This document shows, piece by piece, positions 23,205 through 29,844 of a stretch of DNA of 32,747 nucleotides. The stretch covers positions 1 to 32,747 of the forward strand of contig JAFAXX010000082.1 of NCBI GenBank assembly GCA_019240655.1, given 5' to 3'. The notes beneath the pieces were generated by a model that was given only the letters and a program-made list of their open reading frames with translations, did not search any database and was not told the DNA's origin. How positions within the stretch are numbered: the stretch's first letter is position 1; each line of letters starts with the position of its first letter. The stretch comes from Solirubrobacterales bacterium (GTDB taxonomy: Bacteria; Actinomycetota; Thermoleophilia; Solirubrobacterales; Solirubrobacteraceae). The position numbers were made by a program, and so were the translations under genes.

Positions 23205-23899
23205 GACGGCACCTCGCTGGCGCCGCGCGCGAGCTCGCGGGCGAGGTAGCGACCGCTCGGCGGGCGGCGCTCGATCAGCGCGAGCAGGCCCGGAACGCTG
23301 GCCTCCGGAGGCGGGCGGTCGGAGATGTCCTCACCCGGGAACGCCTCCTGGTGCATCCGCGTGCGCATGTCGCCCGGATCGACGGCGTAGATCCGGAGCT
23401 CCTCGTGCTCGGCGGCCAGGATCCGCGAGAGCTGCTCGAGCGCCGCCTTCGAGGAGCCGTAGCCCCCCCATCCCGGGTACGGCTCGGCGGCTGCGTCCGA
23501 GGTCAGGTTGATGATCGCGCCGCCGTCCGGCATGCGCGGCAGCACCAGCTGCGCCAACGCCAGCGGGGCCAGCACGTTGACGGCGTAGACCCGTTCGAGC
23601 TCGCCAAGCGGGTAGGCGGCCAGCGCCGGCTGCGGGCTCGGGCCGAGCACGCTCGCGTTGTTGACCAGCAGGTCGACTGGCTCGCCGGCGGCGTCGACGA
23701 GCGCCCGGCGGTGACCGTCGTCGGCCACGTCGCCGCGCAGCGCAACGACCTCGGTGAGCGCGCCGAGCTCGCGCTCGGCCTGCTCGAGCTCGCGGAGACC
23801 GCGAGCATCGATCACCAGGCCCCAACTGCGCTCGGCCAGCGCACGCGCGAGCGCGCGGCCGAGTCCGCGGGAGGCGCCGGTGACGATGGCGATGGGCAT
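23201..23899 (-). CDS. Short-chain dehydrogenase/reductase
   Basis: A 232-aa classical SDR. The cofactor loop is TGASRGLG (7-14), NNAS is at 80-83, catalytic Ser134 lies in NLTSDAA, and Tyr147 and Lys151 in YGSSK. The PGDMRT segment after the catalytic helix is the usual PG motif. It should oxidise or reduce a small alcohol or carbonyl with NAD(P)H. The stop overlaps the GTG of queA, so the two are translationally coupled; this pairing is familiar from other actinobacteria, though the reason is unknown. A 12-bp palindrome about 46 bp before its start could be an operator. Confidence 0.92.
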   Translation of the reverse strand: MPIAIVTGASRGLGRALARALAERSWGLVIDARGLRELEQAERELGALTEVVALRGDVADDGHRRALVDAAGEPVDLLVNNASVLGPSPQPALAAYPLGELERVYAVNVLAPLALAQLVLPRMPDGGAIINLTSDAAAEPYPGWGGYGSSKAALEQLSRILAAEHEELRIYAVDPGDMRTRMHQEAFPGEDISDRPPPEASVPGLLALIERRPPSGRYLARELARGASEVPS

Positions 23900-23944
23900 G
23901 GCGCCACCGTAGGGCCGTCTCGGTCCCAGTTTCCAGACGTAATT

Positions 23945-23956
23945 GGTCCTAGGACC
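23945..23956. promoter_or_regulatory. 12-bp palindrome, candidate operator
   Basis: GGTCCTAGGACC is a perfect dyad that includes the stop codon of the response regulator gene and lies 46-57 bp upstream of the SDR start. Its form (GG-CC-like arms around a TA centre, flanked by TT) resembles DevR/DosR-type boxes, and the neighbouring response regulator is of that family. Function as an operator of the SDR-queA pair is inference. Confidence 0.4.
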
Positions 23957-24602
23957 CGGGCCGGTCGCCGGCGAGCAGCCCGTCGCGGAGCGCGAGCACC
24001 GCGGCTTGGGTGCGGTCGGTCACACCGAGCTTGGCCAGGACGTGGCCCACGTGCGTCTTGACCGTCTTCTCAGAGATCCCGAGGGTCCGGGCGATCCGCT
24101 TGTTCGACTGGCCGGCGGCGATCAGCCGCAGTACTTCCCGCTCGCGCCCGGTCAGTCGCTCGGCTTCCGCCGCCGTCCGCGCGCCGCCCGAGAGTGCGTG
24201 CACGAGTCGCGCGGCCGCGGTTGGGTCGATCACCGCCTCCCCTCGCCGCGCAGCGCGGATCGCCCGGATCAGCTCGGCGGGCTCGGCGTTCTTGAGCAGG
24301 TATCCGGCCGCCCCGGCCTGGATCGCTGGCAGCAGCCGCTCGTCCTCGAGAAAGCTGGTGAGCACGATCACCCGGCTGCTCGGCGCCGTCGCGCGCAGCT
24401 CGCGCATCGCGCCGACGCCGTCGAGGCGCGGCATCACCAGGTCCATGAGGATCACGTCGGGGGCGAGCTCCGCGGCCCGTTCGAGCGCCTCCTGCCCATC
24501 AGCCGCCTCGCCGACGACTTCGATGTCGTCCTGCAGCTCGAGAAAGGTCAGCAGGCCCTCGCGCACGACGGCGTGATCGTCGACGATCAGCACGCGGATC
24601 AC
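23949..24602 (-). CDS. NarL/LuxR-family response regulator (LiaR/DevR-like)
   Basis: A 217-aa two-domain regulator. The receiver has the acidic pair in IVDDH (8-9), phospho-acceptor Asp54 in LMDLVMP, Thr in VLTS and Lys in LLKNAEP. The C-terminal LuxR-type helix-turn-helix runs LTGREREVLRLIAAGQSNKRIARTLGISEKTVKTHVGHVLAKLG. The GTG start overlaps the stop of the kinase gene (GTGA), so it is the cognate partner. Phosphorylation should promote dimer binding to a dyad, for which the palindrome at its own 3' end is a candidate. Confidence 0.95.
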   Translation of the reverse strand: MIRVLIVDDHAVVREGLLTFLELQDDIEVVGEAADGQEALERAAELAPDVILMDLVMPRLDGVGAMRELRATAPSSRVIVLTSFLEDERLLPAIQAGAAGYLLKNAEPAELIRAIRAARRGEAVIDPTAAARLVHALSGGARTAAEAERLTGREREVLRLIAAGQSNKRIARTLGISEKTVKTHVGHVLAKLGVTDRTQAAVLALRDGLLAGDRPGS

Positions 24603-25729
24603 GCCGCCACCTCCAGGCGGACGGTCGTCCCCTGGCCCGGCGCCGACCGGATCTCCAGCGCCCCGCCGAGCTCTCGCGCCCGTTCCTCCATCGAGGTGAG
24701 ACCGAGGTGTCGGGAGCGCAGCTCGGCTCGGTCGGGGCGAAAGCCGATGCCGTCGTCGGCGACCTCGACGATCAGGCGGCCGTCGTGCTCGCCGATCCGC
24801 ACCGTGACATGCTGGGCGCTCGCGTGGCGCAGCGCATTGTGCAGCGCCTCGTGGGCGATGCGCAGCACCGCCGCGTCGCGATCGCCGCCGCCGTCCACCG
24901 GGCCGTCGGCGTGAACCTCGATCTCGACGCCGTGCACGGCGCGGAGCATGTCGACCTCCTTGCGCAGCGTTCCTTCGAGGCCGTCGCGCTCGAGCTCGGG
25001 CGGCCGGAGGCCGAGGATCAGCGAGCGCAGCTCGTCCAGCGCCTCACGCGCGAGGCGCCCGAGACGCTGCACGTGCACGCGCGCCGCCGCAGGGTCGCGC
25101 TGCAGTTGCGTGGCCGCCGCCTCGGCAGTGAGGGTTAGGCTGAACAGCTTCTGGCTGACCACGTCGTGCAGCCCGAGCGCGAGGCGGTTGCGCTCGGAGA
25201 GAATCGACAGCTCGCGGCTCTGCTCATACAGCCGGGCGTTGGTGATCGCAACCGCGGCGTGTGAGGCGAGCAGTTCGATGAGGCGCTGATCGTCGCCATC
25301 GAACGTCCCGCCGCCCTCCTTCTCGGTCAGGTAGAACGCGCCGATGATCTCCTTGCCCGAGGTGATCGGCACGCCGAGGAAGGACCGCATGTCCGGGTGC
25401 TGCCGGGGCCACCAGCCGCGGAAGCGGGGATCCCGATGGATGTCGTCGGTGCGGTAGGGATCCGGGGTCTCGAGCATCGCCCCCAACATCCCATGGGTAC
25501 GCGGCAGCGGCCCCATCGCGCCCACCAGCTGATCGCTCATCCCGGCGACCAGGAAGTGGCGAAACCCGCCCTCGCCGTCGGGGATCCCCAGCGCCGCGTA
25601 GCGCGCGCCGCCGACCTCCCGCGCCGAGTCGACGAGGCGCTGCAACACCTCCTCGACCGACAGCTTCGCGGCGACCGCCAGCACCGCGTCGCTGACCGCC
25701 TTCAGGGCTGAGCTCTGCGGGTCGGGCAT
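24599..25729 (-). CDS. GAF-domain histidine kinase (DevS/DosT-like)
   Basis: A 376-aa soluble sensor kinase without membrane segments. A single GAF domain covers about residues 25-170 and closely resembles the first GAF of mycobacterial DevS/DosT: GARYAALGI, GPLPRTHGMLG, and the PRQHPDMRSFLGVPI segment whose His111 matches, as far as I recall, the heme-binding His of that family. Then HisKA_3 with phospho-acceptor His188 (ERNRLALGLHDVVSQKLFSL), and an HATPase with HEALHNALRHASAQ, VADDGIGF and GLTSMEERARELGG. It probably senses a gas or redox state. No ribosome binding site is evident; TATCGT 7 nt before the ATG suggests a leaderless message. Confidence 0.93.
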   Translation of the reverse strand: MPDPQSSALKAVSDAVLAVAAKLSVEEVLQRLVDSAREVGGARYAALGIPDGEGGFRHFLVAGMSDQLVGAMGPLPRTHGMLGAMLETPDPYRTDDIHRDPRFRGWWPRQHPDMRSFLGVPITSGKEIIGAFYLTEKEGGGTFDGDDQRLIELLASHAAVAITNARLYEQSRELSILSERNRLALGLHDVVSQKLFSLTLTAEAAATQLQRDPAAARVHVQRLGRLAREALDELRSLILGLRPPELERDGLEGTLRKEVDMLRAVHGVEIEVHADGPVDGGGDRDAAVLRIAHEALHNALRHASAQHVTVRIGEHDGRLIVEVADDGIGFRPDRAELRSRHLGLTSMEERARELGGALEIRSAPGQGTTVRLEVAA

Positions 25730-25813
25730 GCGGTGGACGATAGCCCCGGACCGGCCCGCGACCGGGCGGACGGCTGCGAAAACGTGCGCGCGCCGGCCGA
25801 GCGGTCGGAGGGT

Positions 25814-26212
25814 CTAGCCGGTGCCGTCGCCCCGCTCGACCATCACCGAGGTCGCCTTGACGACCGCGGTCGCGCCGACGCCCTCGGCCAGTCCGAGCTC
25901 TTCGACCGAGTCGCGCGTGATCGCGGCGGTGATCAGGAACGGTCCGGCCTCGATTTCCACCAGGGCCATCACGCCGTCGACCTCGACCGAGCGCACCACG
26001 CCGTCGAAGCGGTTGCGCGCCGATCCCTCGGTGCCGGTCTGGTGGCGGAGCGGACGCTGCATGAGCCGCCGGATCTCCGACGCGGGGACGAGCCTCCGGT
26101 TACGCTCGTCACGCCGGGTCCGTATGTGGCCCTTGCGGTCCCAGCGCCGCAGCGTGTCGACGCTCACGCCGAGCGCGGCCGCCGCCTCACCGAGCGAAAG
26201 CTCACTTGGCAT
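25814..26212 (-). CDS. MerR-type helix-turn-helix protein with Mop/TOBE domain
   Basis: About 132 aa from the ATG that gives MPSELSLGEAAAALGVSVDTLRRWDRKGHIRTRRD, a MerR/excisionase-type helix-turn-helix ending in RRLVPASEIRRLM. Residues about 62-130 form a Mop (TOBE) domain: ARNRFDGVVRSVEVDGVMALVEIEAG...ITAAITRDSVEELGLAEGVGATAVVKATSVMVE, which in other proteins binds molybdate or tungstate. The combination suggests an oxyanion-sensing regulator of molybdate uptake or molybdenum-cofactor genes, none of which is in the window. There is no Shine-Dalgarno; TATCGT 10 nt upstream could be a -10 for a leaderless message. Confidence 0.85.
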   Translation of the reverse strand: MPSELSLGEAAAALGVSVDTLRRWDRKGHIRTRRDERNRRLVPASEIRRLMQRPLRHQTGTEGSARNRFDGVVRSVEVDGVMALVEIEAGPFLITAAITRDSVEELGLAEGVGATAVVKATSVMVERGDGTG

Positions 26213-26271
26213 GTGGGCGCAGACGATACCGTCGGCCGGCGTGTCGCCGCGCCACACCGCGCCGCCGGCGC

Positions 26272-27264
26272 TCAGCGACGGGCGAGCGCCAGCAACGCCA
26301 GCAGCTCGAAGGCGACCGCGGCGGCGTGTAGCGCGGTCACCTGCCCGGCGGAGTCGTACGGGGGTGAGACCTCAACCACGTCGAACCCGCGAAGGTCGAT
26401 CCCGTCGAGCGCTCGCAGCAGAGCCAGCGCCTCGCGCGGGTACAGGCCGGAGACCTCGGGGGTGCCGGTGGCCGGTGCGAACGCGGGGTCGAGCACGTCG
26501 ATGTCGAACGACAGGTAGGCGGGGCCCGCACCGGCCCGCGAGTGGACGCGCTTGCCGTACTCGGCCGCGCTCATAGCCTGGAGCTCGATGCCGGTGATGA
26601 CCTCGAAGCCCATCTCGCGCGGCGCCTCGAGATCGGCGGCGGCATACAGAGGACCGCGCATCCCGGCGAGAACCGAGCGGGAGGGATCGAGGAGGCGTTC
26701 CTCGACCGCGCGGCGGAACGGCGTGCCGTGGAAGTAGCGCTCGCCGTAGTACTGATCCCAGGTGTCGGCGTGGGCGTCGAGGAGGATCAGCGCCACGGGC
26801 CCGTGCACGGCCGCCTGCGCGCGCAGCTCTCCGAGCACGATCGAGTGGTCGCCGCCGAGCACTAGCGGGACGATCCCGGCTCGGAGCAGCGGTTGCAGCG
26901 CGGCGTCGATCTGCTCGGCGGTGCGGCGGGCGTTTCCGGGGGTGATCGCGATGTCGCCGCCGTCGACGGCCGAGATCGTCCCGAATACATCGACGTCGAG
27001 CTCAGGGTGGTAGGGACGAAGCAGCGCGGAGGCCGAGCGGATCGCCTCAGGACCGAACCGCGCGCCGGTGCGGAAGCTGGTGGCGGTGTCGAACGGCACG
27101 CCGATCACCGCGGCGTCGACGTCATCGTGCGGCAGCTCGACCTGCGGGAGGCGGGCGAACGTGCGGGGGCCCGTGTACCGCGGCGCCACACTGGCGTCCG
27201 GCGGCTGAAAGCGCGGCGTGGAGCCGCTCGCCGCGCGCTGTCGCTGCCTGCGGTTGACCGGCAT
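26272..27264 (-). CDS. Agmatinase/ureohydrolase family protein
   Basis: A 330-aa binuclear-manganese ureohydrolase. Metal ligands are visible in GGDHSIV, LLDAHADT and SFDIDVLDPAFAPATGTPE; the substrate loop WDQYYGERYFHGTPFRRAVEE and the early GVPFDTATSFRTGARFGPEAIR are typical of the agmatinase branch. The reaction is hydrolysis of a guanidino group to release urea, most likely from agmatine (giving putrescine) or guanidinobutyrate. Arginase is unlikely because its characteristic regions are missing. The N-terminal 30 residues are a basic, variable extension. No clear ribosome binding site precedes the ATG. A weak GC-rich repeat lies just upstream. Confidence 0.92.
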   Translation of the reverse strand: MPVNRRQRQRAASGSTPRFQPPDASVAPRYTGPRTFARLPQVELPHDDVDAAVIGVPFDTATSFRTGARFGPEAIRSASALLRPYHPELDVDVFGTISAVDGGDIAITPGNARRTAEQIDAALQPLLRAGIVPLVLGGDHSIVLGELRAQAAVHGPVALILLDAHADTWDQYYGERYFHGTPFRRAVEERLLDPSRSVLAGMRGPLYAAADLEAPREMGFEVITGIELQAMSAAEYGKRVHSRAGAGPAYLSFDIDVLDPAFAPATGTPEVSGLYPREALALLRALDGIDLRGFDVVEVSPPYDSAGQVTALHAAAVAFELLALLALARR

Positions 27265-27295
27265 CTCGAGCGCAGCCTAGTCGGCGGCGGGACGC

Positions 27296-27379
27296 GGGGC
27301 CGGTCTGGGGCGACGCGGCGGCCCGCGGGGCCGATCTGCGCCGACAGGGAGCCGCTGGACCCGTCTGCGGCGACGCACG
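27296..27379. repeat. Degenerate approximately 30-bp repeats between divergent genes
   Basis: Three imperfect units beginning at 27296, 27327 and 27356 share a GGNCCSRTCTGSGSCGAC core. They occupy the short gap between the agmatinase-family gene and the HAD phosphatase gene, so they overlap the likely promoters of both. Confidence 0.45.
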
Positions 27380-27394
27380 AAACACACGCGCCAC

Positions 27395-27400
27395 TACGAT
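27395..27400 (+). promoter_or_regulatory. Putative -10 of the HAD phosphatase gene (leaderless)
   Basis: TACGAT ends 6 nt before the GTG at 27407, so transcription would start at the initiation codon itself. There is no Shine-Dalgarno. The -35 position (GACGCA) is weak. Confidence 0.4.
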
Positions 27401-27406
27401 GGCGCC

Positions 27407-28078
27407 GTGCCCCCGCCCGCGCCGCTCGCCGCCGTCGTGTTCGACCTCGATGGCGTGTTGCTCGATTCGGAGTCCGTGTGGGACGCCGCCCGGCGTGCGG
27501 TTGTGGCCGAGCAAGGGGGAAGCTGGCGCGAGGGCGCGACTGAGGCGATGATGGGCATGAGCTCGCCGGAATGGTCGCGCTACCTGCACGACGAGCTCGG
27601 GGTGCCGCTCGCGGCGCCAAAGATCAACGAGCTCGTGGTCGCGGCGCTGCTCGAGCGCTACCGCCGGGCGCTCCCGCTCCTCCCCGGCGCCGTCGAGGCG
27701 GTCACGCGCCTGGCGGCGGTGTGGCCTCTGGGCCTGGCCTCGTCCTCGAACCGGCCGGTCATCGACGCCGCACTCGAGCAGATGGGGGTGAGCGGCAGCT
27801 TCGCGGCCACGGTGTCGAGCGAGGAGGTCGCGCGCGGAAAGCCCGCGCCCGACGTCTACCTGGCGGCGACGCGCAGGCTCGGCGTCGACCCCGCCCATGC
27901 CGCCGCCGTGGAGGATTCCTCGAGTGGCCTGCGGGCGGCGGCGGCGGCCGGGATGGTGGTGATCGCGGCGCCGAATCGCGAGTACCCGCCGGCGGATGAT
28001 GCGCTGGCGCTGGCGGCCTTGGTCGTCCCCAGCCTGGACGAGCTGACCCCGGAAGCACTCGCGGCGGCGGCGGGCTGA
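27407..28078 (+). CDS. HAD-superfamily phosphatase (beta-phosphoglucomutase-like)
   Basis: A 223-aa HAD hydrolase from a GTG just before PPPAPLAAVVFDLDGVLLDSE. Motif I is DLDGVLLDS, the alpha-helical C1 cap runs from about residue 20 to 90, motif II is LASSSNRP, motif III GKPAPDVYL and motif IV AVEDSSSGLRAA. This group removes or transfers phosphate on sugar phosphates; a mutase cannot be distinguished from a phosphatase by eye. The promoter suggests a leaderless message. Downstream is a gene-free stretch containing a decayed GntR fragment on the opposite strand, so it is monocistronic. Confidence 0.9.
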   Translation: MPPPAPLAAVVFDLDGVLLDSESVWDAARRAVVAEQGGSWREGATEAMMGMSSPEWSRYLHDELGVPLAAPKINELVVAALLERYRRALPLLPGAVEAVTRLAAVWPLGLASSSNRPVIDAALEQMGVSGSFAATVSSEEVARGKPAPDVYLAATRRLGVDPAHAAAVEDSSSGLRAAAAAGMVVIAAPNREYPPADDALALAALVVPSLDELTPEALAAAAG

Positions 28079-28174
28079 TCCGACGCCGGCGGCGCCCCCG
28101 CTCGGCGGGCTGCCGCCGCTCGCCTGCCCGAGCCGGATGGCGCGGTACGGGGCGCTGAGGGTGGAGCGACGTCA

Positions 28175-28505
28175 TTAATCGGTCGCCGGGGTGTCGGCTT
28201 CAGGGTCGATCGCCTGTCGGCTCGAAAGCGTGTCGCGTAGCCACCGCTCGGAGGTGCTCACGTGCATGAGAGCCGCGGCCTCCGCCAAGGACGGTCGTGG
28301 GCGGCGAGGGCTTGGTAGATCGCACGGTGCTCGCGGATCGTCTGCTGAGAGGCCTCCGCCTCGAGCACGCCGCGCCAGATCCGCGCGCGCAGCGTACGGC
28401 TGGAGAGCCCGTCCAGGTTCGGTTTCCGGTGGCCTTGAAGACGTTCGAGTGGAAAGAGTGGTCGCAGTGAACGAGCTGCTTCTAGTCCTCGCCGGCCAAG
28501 CCGGT
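28175..28505 (-). pseudogene. C-terminal (FCD domain) remnant of a GntR/FadR regulator
   Basis: The minus strand encodes, in shifting frames, KQLVHCDHSFHSNVFKATGN, then NLDGLSSRTLRARIWRGVLE and TIREHRAIYQALAAHDRP, and finally LAEAAALMHVSTSERWLRDT before a TAA. This is the FCD ligand-binding domain of FadR-type regulators, with its FH and EH(R/K)xI(Y/L)xAL motifs, broken by two frameshifts and one in-frame TAG. The DNA-binding N-terminus is missing. It occupies most of the 446-bp gap between the HAD gene and the YcnI gene. Confidence 0.82.
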
Positions 28506-28524
28506 GGCGACCGGTGTCACGCGC

Positions 28525-29136
28525 TCAGGCCAGCGCCCGCCCGCGAGCCCCGCCGACCAGGGCCAGTCCTCCGGCGAGCAGGCCGAGCGCGCCCACGACC
28601 AGCGCGACGATCGTCAGGATCGAGGTCCCACCGCCGCCGAGCGAACTGCTCACGTCGATCGTCGGCGCCGGCGCGTCCGAGGACTCAGGCCCGCTCCAGT
28701 TGACGATCGAGCCGTCGGAGTAGGTCTGCTGCACCTGGAAGCTGTACGTCTTGGCAGCCGCCGGCTGGGCGAGGAACTGAAACAGGGAATCCTCCCCGGT
28801 CGGCGTCCGGCCCCCGCTCCAGGTGACCCGGGTCACCACCGCGTTGTCGCCCGATCCGCTCTGCTGGACCGACATCGACCAACCCGCGGGCGGCGGCGCG
28901 AACGAGTCGATCCCGAAGCCGCTCGGCACGGTCATGACGATGCTCGTGGTGGTCAGCCCGCTCTTCTCGGTGGGCACCGCCAGGCTGTAGAGCTGCAGCT
29001 GGTTCGGTACCGATACCGCGGGGCTGACCCGGGCGTGCGCGGCGGCCGACGCCGGAAGCACTGCGGCCAGCCCGAGGACCGCGGCGACGACGAGCAGGCG
29101 GCGCACCAGAGAGGTCGAGCTCATGCCTGCCGTCAA
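28525..29136 (-). CDS. YcnI-type DUF1775 copper-associated protein
   Basis: A 203-aa secreted, membrane-tethered protein. A TTG start is preferred because GGAGGT lies 8 nt upstream, while the ATG four codons later has no ribosome binding site. The signal peptide ends ASAAA, leaving His34 (HARVSPA) at or near the mature N-terminus as expected for YcnI, where the N-terminal His binds Cu(II). The beta-sandwich shows the family segments VPNQLQLYSLAVPTEKSG, YSFQVQQTYSDGSIVNWSGP and ESSDAPAP. A C-terminal membrane helix (ILTIVALVVGALGLLAGGLALV) anchors it. It probably acts in copper handling at the cell surface. The two genes upstream may belong to the same unit. Confidence 0.92.
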   Translation of the reverse strand: MTAGMSSTSLVRRLLVVAAVLGLAAVLPASAAAHARVSPAVSVPNQLQLYSLAVPTEKSGLTTTSIVMTVPSGFGIDSFAPPPAGWSMSVQQSGSGDNAVVTRVTWSGGRTPTGEDSLFQFLAQPAAAKTYSFQVQQTYSDGSIVNWSGPESSDAPAPTIDVSSSLGGGGTSILTIVALVVGALGLLAGGLALVGGARGRALA

Positions 29137-29195
29137 CGATACCGACCTCCGTTCGGCGGCCGGATGGCCCCCGCGGGCCGCGACTCAGGAGGCGT

Positions 29196-29831
29196 TCAGG
29201 TGCCGGGCGGAAACGTGTAGCCGGCATGCGGCGGCACGTGCGGGCCGACCTCGAGCACGATCTCAGCGTGCCGGCGCAGCGGCACCTCCCCGGGCGAGCC
29301 GGCCCAGCGCCGGCCGCCGACGAACACCGACACCCGCCGGCCCGCGCCGGCGGAGAAGCCGGCCAGGCGCGTTTCGGACAGCGGCAGGCCCCAGGACCGG
29401 AAGAGATCGGCGAGCCGGAGCTTCGCACCGGGCCGCAGCAGCACCACGCCGGTGGGCTCGGTGGTCACCACAGCGCCGAAGCAGGCGGCGCCGACGATTC
29501 GCCCCGCGCTGAACGTCCGTGGCGGCCGGGTGCCGATCCCGGCGGCGACGACCACTACCCGGTTGGCCGCGAACACCTCGACGTGGGCGCCTGCGCGGCG
29601 CCCGAGCCGATCGCCACAGCGCCCGATCACCGGACCGCGGGCCGGCGGATGAAACCGCGGTCCGCGTCCGATCGGGCGGGCCTCGAGCACGAGCCGCCGG
29701 GGTATCCCCGGCGGCGCCGAGACGCTCGCGGCCGCCCCGCAGCCGGCCAGGACTACGACCGCGGCGAGCCGGGAGGCGAGCGTCGCGGCGGCGCCAGCGG
29801 CCGCGGTCGTCCGCCTCGCGCGGCCCGGCAC
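29196..29831 (-). CDS. Putative lipoprotein of the YcnI cluster, unknown function
   Basis: About 211 aa from a GTG 14 nt after the upstream stop; a TTG seven codons earlier is possible and would overlap that gene. A signal peptide with the lipobox VVLAGC indicates a lipid anchor outside the membrane. The mature region is rich in Arg, Gly and Val with beta-type alternation (HVEVFAANRVVVVAAG, GVVLLRPGAKLRLADLFRSWG, RRVSVFVGGRRW, HAEIVLEVGPHVPPH). Two Cys (GRCGDR, GAACFG) and several His (AEIVLEVGPHVPPHAGY) could bind metal, but no family is recognised. Its place between YcnI and a membrane protein suggests a shared envelope role. Confidence 0.75.
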   Translation of the reverse strand: MPGRARRTTAAAGAAATLASRLAAVVVLAGCGAAASVSAPPGIPRRLVLEARPIGRGPRFHPPARGPVIGRCGDRLGRRAGAHVEVFAANRVVVVAAGIGTRPPRTFSAGRIVGAACFGAVVTTEPTGVVLLRPGAKLRLADLFRSWGLPLSETRLAGFSAGAGRRVSVFVGGRRWAGSPGEVPLRRHAEIVLEVGPHVPPHAGYTFPPGT

Positions 29832-29844
29832 CGCTGAGGCTCGG

